A stretch of DNA of 64,000 nucleotides from contig JAPTJF010000037.1 in assembly GCA_029339195.1 (NCBI GenBank), positions 172,344 through 236,343 of the forward strand, written 5' to 3'. The translations under genes and the position numbers were made by a program. Shown here one piece after another: positions 56,717 through 64,000 of this stretch. The notes beneath the pieces are model-generated. The model had not been told where the DNA came from, made no database searches, and saw only the letters and a list, made by a program, of their open reading frames with translations. The number at the start of each line of letters is the position of its first letter. Positions within the stretch are counted from its first letter, which is position 1. The stretch comes from Micractinium sp. NFX-FRZ. Taxonomy: Eukaryota; Chlorophyta; Trebouxiophyceae; Chlorellales; Chlorellaceae.

Positions 56717-59700
56717 TAGAGAAGCGCCTGACGATGAGCGAGGACGGCCCCCCGCTGTCCGGGGGAGTCTCCCTCACATTCAAGGACATCTGTTTTACAG
56801 TGAAGGATCGCATGTCCGGGGGCTCAAAGAACATATTGTGCAATGTGAACGGCAAGGTGAGGCGGCGATTGCGCTGCGCGCGCTGCCGGCGCGGCGGGCA
56901 CCATCCAACCGAACCTACCACACGTTTAAAGCGGTTCGGGCACGGGAAAACGGGCCGCGGTTGAACCGAGCACCGCCGCCGCCGCTGCCGCCGCTGCCGC
57001 CGCTGCCACTACTGGTCAGGTGCCAGCTCCTGCTGACCGCTTCCGCCGTTGCTGATTGCAGCTGGACTCTAACCGCCTGACTGTCATTATGGGCAGCAGC
57101 GGCGCTGGCAAGACGACGCTGGTGGGCCGGGCTGGCTGGGCCGCATTGGGCTGCGCGGGACTGTGCGGCGCCAGCTTGCCGCGCCCTGCCGCATCAGCTA
57201 GCCCCCTGGCCCCACTCCTCTGTTCAAAAGCCTTTCCACACACACCGCACCCCCACCCTCCTTCGAGTGCAGCTGGATGTGCTGGCCTGCAACCTGTTTG
57301 GCGGCGGCACCGTGAGCGGCGAGGTGCTGGTGAACGGGGAGCCGCGGCAGCGGGACCAGTTTAGCCAGATCAGCTGCTACGTGATGCAGCGGGGTGAGGC
57401 GGTGTTGGGCAGGCACCCATGGTGCTGGGCTCTGGGGTCTGCTGCAGCTGCTTTCCACCCCAGCACATCTCTCAAGCGCTCTTACTGCTGGCTGCCTGCC
57501 CCACCTGGCCCACCCCCACCTGTCTCGCCCTGTGCCCCCAGGTGTTCTGTGCTTCTCACTCCTGGACGGCGTGCATCCTCCCCGCCTCCCATGCCCACCC
57601 ACGCCTGCCTCCCCCGTCCCTCACTGGCCTGCCAGTGGCACCCCAACGGCGGCTCAAGCTCTGCTCAGCGCACCCACTGTGCCCAAAGCGCTGGCGCGTG
57701 CCCAGCGCCACGGAGCTAACACAGTTGGCTGCCTGCCTGCCCCCAACGCCCCACCCACCCTGATCTGCTGCAGACGTGCTGCTGAGCAGCTCCACGGTGC
57801 GCGAGGCGCTGATGGTGGCGGCGCTTCTCACGCTGCCGCGCGCCATGAGCAGGCAGGAGAAGGCGGCAAAGGTGGATGCAGTCATCACAGACCTTGTGGG
57901 TGGGCCGCACACGGGGGCGGGACGTTGGTGGGAGGGAGGGCCTCTGTTGAAGTGGGTTGGGCTGCACACGGAGGGCGGGACGTTGGTGGGAAAGAGGGCC
58001 TCTGTTGGGAGGAAGCCCCATGGTTGTTCATGGCGGGGGAGGGACGCGGCAGCAGCAGGCACGATTGCAGAGCTGTCTGCCCAAGTTTGTGCTCCTGGGT
58101 GGGGATGTGCTGGTTCTGGCCAGTCAGCCTGATGTTTGCACCCCGCCTCCCCAAAGCGTCACCCTCTCCTGCCCACCTGCGCCTCAGTCGTGCAAGCTCA
58201 GGTGCTCAGCATCGCATCACGCAGCCTCCTCTCCTCTCCTCTGCGCTACATGCCTTCCTTTCCTTGTTCTCTGCAGGACCTGGAGGGCTGCCAGCACACG
58301 CTGATTGGCGACGAGATGCTCGGCATGAAGGGGATCTCGGGGGGGCAGCGCCGGCGCGTGTCTGGTGAGCTACTGACTGGCTGCGGGCGGGCGGGGTGGG
58401 GTGGCCCCTGGATGCTCGGATGGGCATGCGGGTTGCACTTGCTGAATGGTTGGCTGGGTTACCAGCTGGGCAGAGCCGCCCACCCAGCGGGGGCTGTGCC
58501 ATCCAGACCCGTCGCTGCCTCGCCTCTGGCTGCTGCCACACACTAACTGCTCCTCTCAGGCAGCACGGCATTCTCGGCCGCTGCCCTGCCTGTGAGGGAA
58601 GGGCACCAAACCACCCACAGCACGCTCCTCTACCCCGCCTGTCAACAGCATTTTATTTGACAAACCACAGCATGCTTCTCGTTGCCCCCGCTCTGCAGTG
58701 GGCATTGAGCTTGTCAAGTCCCCTCGGGTGCTCTTCCTGGATGAACCCACCTCAGGTGACGCTGCTGACCTGGCACTGCTGACCTGGCACTGCTGACCTG
58801 GCGCTGCTGACCTGGAACCTGCCCTGGCGCGCGCCTGGCTTTTCCCACCACCTGGGCACTTCACGCGCTCTGGCCCCTCTGTGCACGCAGCGTGCAATGC
58901 ACCACACGCCCCTGGATGGGATGTCATTTGATGTGACCTGATGTGATGTGACACCTGCCTGCCATGCGTGTGCAGGGCTGGACAGCGAGATGGCTGCCAG
59001 CCTCATAGACACACTGGTGCGGCTGGCTCGGGAGAACCACACGGTGAGTGAGGAGAGTGGGGCGGGCAGGGCACCAGAGCGTTGGAGGCTCCCTTTTTGC
59101 TTGACAAGTGCAGCAGGGCATGGCTGTTGCGCCCTCCCTGTCGGTTGTGGCTGCGTGCGGCTGAGCAAGGGCAGGTGGACTTGCGGCAGCACAGCTTGGC
59201 TGCCACGCCTGGTTTGCTGGGCTGTTGGGAGATTGCCGGCCATGCTCGGCGTCCACCCTGCATGCCTGCCTTCCTGTCTCATGTGAGCCCAACTTGGTCG
59301 CCCCGCCCCTGCCCTCGCTGCCCTCCACCCGCTCGCACAGGTCTGCACCACCATCCACCAGCCCAACTCCTACATCACCAGCAAGTTTGGTGAGCAAGGA
59401 GGAGGGACAGGGGCAACAGCTTTGGATGTTGATGGTACAGTCTGCGCATGCGCACCTGGCAAGAACAATAGTTGTTGGGCATGTGCATAGGCAACAACAA
59501 GGATCGCGGCTGCCAGGCTTGCACCAAGGGTGTTTGGTGTGTTCCCCAACCCCAGGCACCCTCCCTGGCCGTGTCTCCTTGCCCCTGCAGACGACTTCAT
59601 GCTGCTGCACGCCGGCTCCTGCATCTACTCTGGCCCCTGGAGCGAGGCGGTCGACTACTTTGCAGCGCACGGCTGCCCCTGCCCGCAGGTACGCCCGTCT

Positions 59701-62700
59701 GCTCCCTTGCTCCTGCTCCCTTGCTCGTGCGCCCGTACGTTAACGCCCCCTTCACGGCATAATGGAAACATGCACTCACATGACTGCCTCCTGGTCTGTA
59801 CATCTCTCTGCCCCCTCCCCCCAGAACTGGAACCCCACCGACTACTTCATGAGCGTGCTGAAGGAGCGGGGGGACGACCTGGTGCTGACGTGGCAGAAGC
59901 AGGCAAGCAGGGGGGCCGGCCTCCCTCGAAGGTCGTGCTGCATTGCATGCTCCGTGGCCAGATGTGTGAGGCATGCTGGAGACTTAAGATGACAGAAGCG
60001 GCAGGGGAGGCACACAGGGCTTCCTGCGGGCCGCACAGGCGTTTGCTGCTTGTATTGCGCTGCCGTGTGGGCGGAGCGCGCACAGCGCAGCCTCCTGCCG
60101 CTGGCATGGTGCGGCTTTGCATGTTGGTTGACGGCAGCATTGCTCCTTCGTATCTCACTGACCTTGCAAGCTCACCTCGCCCCTCCGAGCGCAGGTGTAC
60201 CACTCTCAGGCCAACCTGGCAGCGCTGGAGGCTGGAGAGGTGGCGCATGGCGGGGGCAACGGCGCCGGCAAGGAGGCGCAGGCACAGGCGATTGAGGCGG
60301 CGCCAAGCGTCCCTTGGTACTACCAGGTGGGCTCATCTTGTATGCTGCATCAGCATGTGTATTTCTGTTTAGTCACACAACACAGCACAGGCCAGTGTGC
60401 ATGAGTTACCAGGTGGGCCCTGCAATACCTACACAAGAGTGCAAGAGGAGTGCCTTGCTGACAAGTGCAAGTGTCATGGCTCTCAAGCTGATGCATGCGA
60501 CTGCCGCCGTGTGGCTGTAGCTGGGGTGCTGCCGGTCGTGCCGCTGGGGAGCTCCAGGGAGCGGGCGCTCCCAATTGCGCGGCATCCCTCCCTCCCACAT
60601 GCCTCGCCCTGCCTAGCACCCTTAACTCCACCTGCATCACTCCACCCAACCCGCCTCTGCCTGTCGTCCCTCCAACTGTCTCCTGCCCCTCCCACCCCAC
60701 CCTCCCTATCCCTGCCCCAGGTCCACGTGCTATCGGGCCGCATGCTGCGCATGTGGTGGCGCAACCCTGCCATGCTCCTCTCGGAGGCATGTCAGTACGC
60801 TTTCATGGCAGTCTTCATTGGGCTCGTGTACCTGCAGTGAGTCTACACGCTTCATGATATTTATTGTTTAAACATATGAAAAATCTACCTGCAGTGCAGC
60901 ACATTAAAGCCCTTGTTGGCGCCCGTCGGCTGGGCGTGTTGCTAGGTTGCAGCCCCCCAACAGCCTGTCTTTCGCCCATCCGCCTGGCCGTCCGCCTGGC
61001 CCTCGCCTCTCTGCTCGCCAACCGGCCACCATCGAGCCTGTCTCCCACTACCGACTTGCCACTGACCAAGTGCTGCCCCGCCCCTGCCCGCTCCCCTGCC
61101 CCTCCCGCCACCGCCACCCGGCAGGGTGAACAACAGCCTGGCAACAGGCGTGAACGACCGCGCCGCATCCCTCTGGTTTGCCATGGCCGTCCTTTCCTTC
61201 ACACCAGGTACACACGCAATGCAGGCTGGCGGCTGAGTGGTCTTGGCTACATCGCCGGTGGTGCGCCCCGCCACCCTCCTGGCTGGGGCGCTGCTTGCCT
61301 TGGGCTGCAGTCAGCTGTCATTCTGTCTCATACCCTTCTCCTTACTTCCAACCAACCAAGCAAGCAATCGTTGAATCAATCAGTCAGTCAATCAGTCGCG
61401 CTTAGCTTCTGTCATGCTTCCCCCGTTGCAGGCTACACCGCTGCAGTCATCTGGGACAAGGATCGCCTGCTGCTGAGGCGTGAGACGCAGCAGGTGGGCG
61501 TGGGTGCGGCAACATATGCTGTGCCACTGTTATGTGCACTTCCGCTGTGGTTGTGATGGCGGGGCTGTTGAAGCACACTTACATGCCACATGCCTATTCG
61601 CCCGCATGCACTGGCACTTGTGATCTGTCTCCCTGCCTGCTTGCCTGCCTGCCTGCCTGCCCACCCACCCACCCACCCTCGTGCCTGCCGCGCAGGGCAT
61701 GTACAACGTGACCGCCTGGTTTGCTGCCAAGACGGGCACCACCTGGCCCGTGGAGATCCTGCAGACTGCCCTCTTCTGTGCCGTCATGTACTTCATGGTC
61801 GGCTACGTCAGCAACTTCTGGAACTTCCTCATCTTTACCGTCGCCTTCTGCCTCTTCCAGCTGACCAGCGAGACCATCGGCACCGTGTGCGCCATTGTCA
61901 CCGGCTCCTCGACCTATGCAGTGCTGGTGAGGGGGGCGCGAGGAGTTGGTTGTATGCGTGTGCTGGCTGCCACCTGCTTGTGAGCCGTGATGATGTGCTC
62001 ACGAGCGCGCGCGTGGGAAATGTGCCCTTGCTGGTGGGTGCTCGCATTACGTATGGGCCTGCTGATGCCTCCTTGCCACCTGCCTGCCGGCTGGGCAGGG
62101 CAGCAGTTGCCGGCCTTCCCAGCTCGTGCCGGCTGGTTGCCGTAGTAGCCCTTGACCAGCGCTGTCCTGCTGCATCGCACGCCTGGGTTGCGGAAGCTCG
62201 CTGCAGCGCTGTGCTGACCTGGCGCCACTTGCGCGCATGCAACGCCCATGTGCCCGCTCACCTCCCCCCCCAGATCCTCACCTTTGTGCTCCTCTTCCTC
62301 CTCTCCTTCTCCGGCTTCCTAGTCAGCGACGTGCCGGTGAGGAGGTTGTTGACACAACACATTACAGCATTGTGAGAGCAGGGCGACGCAAACGAGAGCT
62401 TGCGGGAACAACAGTGTGCACTGGCCGGGGAGGGGCAGAGAGCGAGCCAGCACCCAAAGGGGGGCGACGGGGGAGGCGTCCGGTCCCCAGCCACCGGCCT
62501 GTGTACTGCCAGTGTGTTCTCACATCCCTCCTTGGGTGTGCAGGTGTACTTCAAATGGATCTCTAAAGTCAGCTACCTCACCTATGCCTACGCCGCAGGT
62601 GAGCATGTGCCCCCTGCGTGTGCGGGCAGGGCATGCCTGGGCGTGCGGCCAGCCTACCGGCACTGTGCCACTAACCGCCATGCCCCCTCACCCTCCCCTC

Positions 62701-63249
62701 GCCCCTCAACTCATTTCTTCCATGCCCTCCCCCCAGTGATGGACAACGAGTTCTCCAACGTCACCTTCTACACCAAGGGCGGCGAGGCGGTGCCCGGCAG
62801 CATGGTCTTCAACAACGTCGAGACGCCGCTGGCGGGGGTGAGCGCCGTCAGCGCGTGCTTGCTTTCAGGAGAGAGAGCTTGCCGGGTTGGCTAGGGGGTG
62901 TCACGGGGCGCCCTCTCTCCGGAACAAGCTGCGCTGGGGCGGCGCCGCCTGGGGTGAGGCTGGGCTGTTGGGAAGCGGCCCCTGGGCGGCATGCTCCCGC
63001 ATTTCTCGTCTGGTCCCTGGTGCCTGGCTCCCCTCCTTGGCTGCTCTCCGAAGAGTCTGTACCCACGCACCTGTCTGGCTGCTTTCCTCACCTCCCGCTG
63101 TGTCCATCCATCCCCGCCTGTGGCCCGCGCAGGTCAACAACGGCCTCTCCATCGCCGCCAACCTGTGCGTCCTCCTCGGCATCACTCTGGCCGCACGCGC
63201 CCTCTGCTTCCTCCTGCTGCTGGGCATGGTCAAGACCAAGCGGCTGTGA
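56713..63249 (+). CDS. ABC transporter G-family half-transporter
   Basis: Nineteen exons join in frame to 614 residues, the usual size of ABCG/WBC half-transporters (NBD then TMD). Exons include 56713-56856, 57062-57121, 57273-57393, 57774-57895, 58277-58364, 58699-58755, 58976-59043, 59341-59389, 59591-59688, 59825-59902, 60195-60326, 60721-60836, 61125-61207, 61432-61493, 61696-61926, 62274-62336, 62544-62598, 62737-62837 and 63133-63249. NBD motifs: VIMGSSGAGKTTL (Walker A), ISGGQRRRVS (signature), RVLFLDEPTSGLDS (Walker B/D-loop) and TTIHQPNSYI (H-loop). TMD motifs: LRMWWRNPAMLLSE, RAASLWFAMAVLSFTP, ETQQGMYNVTAWF (with RE upstream), ILTFVLLFLLSFSGFLVSDVP and a final hydrophobic helix before KTKRL. 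The protein dimerises and exports lipids or other hydrophobic compounds. The exon 10 donor reads GCAAGC, a GC-AG intron. Confidence 0.94.
57902..58008 (+). repeat. Tandem 56-bp duplication just after ABCG exon 4
   Basis: GGGCCGCACACGGGGGCGGG with about 30 bp more recurs at 57958 as GGGCTGCACACGGAGGGCGGG. The unit begins seven bases inside the intron. Confidence 0.85.
58761..58815 (+). repeat. Short tandem CTGCTGACCTGGCA repeat
   Basis: Four imperfect units of about 15 bp start at the donor side of the intron following the Walker B exon. Confidence 0.85.
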
Positions 63250-64000
63250 GGGGCAGCGGGCGCGGCGGGGCCACAACACGCCGTGCGCCACTCCAGCGCT
63301 GCCTGCACGCTGCGCCACCGTGACACTCCCGGTGACATGCTGTGTCGGTGCGAGAATTTTTTGGGGGCACCGAGTCTGCCCCAAGGTAGCCTCACCTTGA
63401 GTTAGTGCACCCAGCAACCGGCCCCATCCTCGAGAAGCGCTGGAGGAGCCCTCTTGACCTGGCTTGGCGGCACGCCTCTCTGCGGGCTGACCTGGACCTG
63501 GACCCCCTCCTGCTGAGCCACGGAGTGCCCGGGCCGGTTGACCGCTTATGAGACCAGTAAGCGTTTAGCCCGGGCACACAGCTCCCATGATCCATACCAC
63601 ATCTCAGCTGCCATCTCACGTAGAAGGAGTGACATTCACTGCTATCCTCCTGATCCCGCGTCGCTCCCACACGCTCATCTGGGGCGTAGGCGTGCATCAG
63701 CTTTGGCTTCTCATTTCATTCCGATCTCAGTTGCCTCTTTGACCTCCTGAATATCATCTGACGCCTATCTCTGGTGCAATCTCACGGTCACTACCACAGT
63801 TTACCCAAACATACAGATGCACGCAGCAGAGGAGAGCATGCGCTGTCGACAGCGCACTGCAGCGTGGAGGCGGCGGGACATGCACCCAGCGTCGGCTCCC
63901 CTGCCGGGCAATTCTGCAGCATATATCCCGCACAAGCACCGTACTGCTCTTGTCCGCCTGCGCTGTGGCAACCACTGGCTTGCTGAGCACACCTCCCGTT
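63250..64000. other. Downstream flank, no gene seen
   Basis: This holds the ABCG 3' UTR and spacer. No TGTAA was found close to the stop, and no frame shows family features on either strand. Base composition falls slightly after 63540. Confidence 0.4.

Overview
The window looks like nuclear DNA of a green alga, probably a trebouxiophyte or chlorophycean. GC content is high, genes are dense and split by many short GT-AG introns (mostly 80-450 bp), and simple repeats such as (GGCAG)n and (CAG)n are common. UGUAA-type 3' signals follow several genes. The gene content (plastid coproporphyrinogen oxidase, glyoxysome-type thiolase, a predicted thylakoid-lumen protein) is typical of Viridiplantae. 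The taxon is an inference, since no rRNA or marker gene is present. I rebuilt exon structures by hand from splice consensus, phase continuity and protein family memory. For the main multi-exon genes the exon lengths add up to an intact frame; the exceptions are the unknown gene near 26 kb and the gene that runs off the left edge.

Layout. (1) <1-1614, minus: 5' part of a plastid membrane protein of the M41-like 'stress-regulated' family. (2) 2102-2461, plus: a truncated second copy of the first two exons of DRG2. (3) 3063-9053, minus: a 978-residue protein of unusual architecture with metallo-beta-lactamase/beta-CASP motifs resembling SNM1/PSO2 nucleases. (4) 9256-14584, plus: DRG2-type GTPase. 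(5) 15418-21961, minus: 5'-nucleotidase family metallophosphatase. (6) 22240-24645, plus: alpha/beta hydrolase. (7) about 25390-26350, minus: small unknown gene. (8) 26612-28906, plus: unknown membrane protein, possibly with an in-frame TAG readthrough. (9) 29900-31280, plus: predicted N-myristoylated Gly/Pro/Tyr-rich protein whose only 5' coding exon is the ATG. (10) 32411-36701, minus: secreted protein with a proline-rich hinge and propeller-like repeats. (11) 37666-41032, minus: glyoxalase II. (12) 41294-45665, plus: peroxisomal 3-ketoacyl-CoA thiolase with a PTS2. (13) 46377-49561, minus: oxygen-dependent coproporphyrinogen III oxidase. (14) 49860-51304, plus: small predicted thylakoid-lumen protein. 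(15) 51804-55331, plus: protein disulfide isomerase with an ERp29-type C-terminal domain. (16) 56713-63249, plus: ABCG half-transporter.

Two window-wide patterns stand out. First, most genes sit in head-to-head pairs sharing 200-300 bp, and their 3' ends face each other. Second, many introns carry an 'echo', a near-identical copy of an adjacent exon-intron junction displaced by roughly 70-130 bp. This happens in at least eight genes. It creates decoy splice sites and looks like ongoing local tandem duplication across splice junctions.
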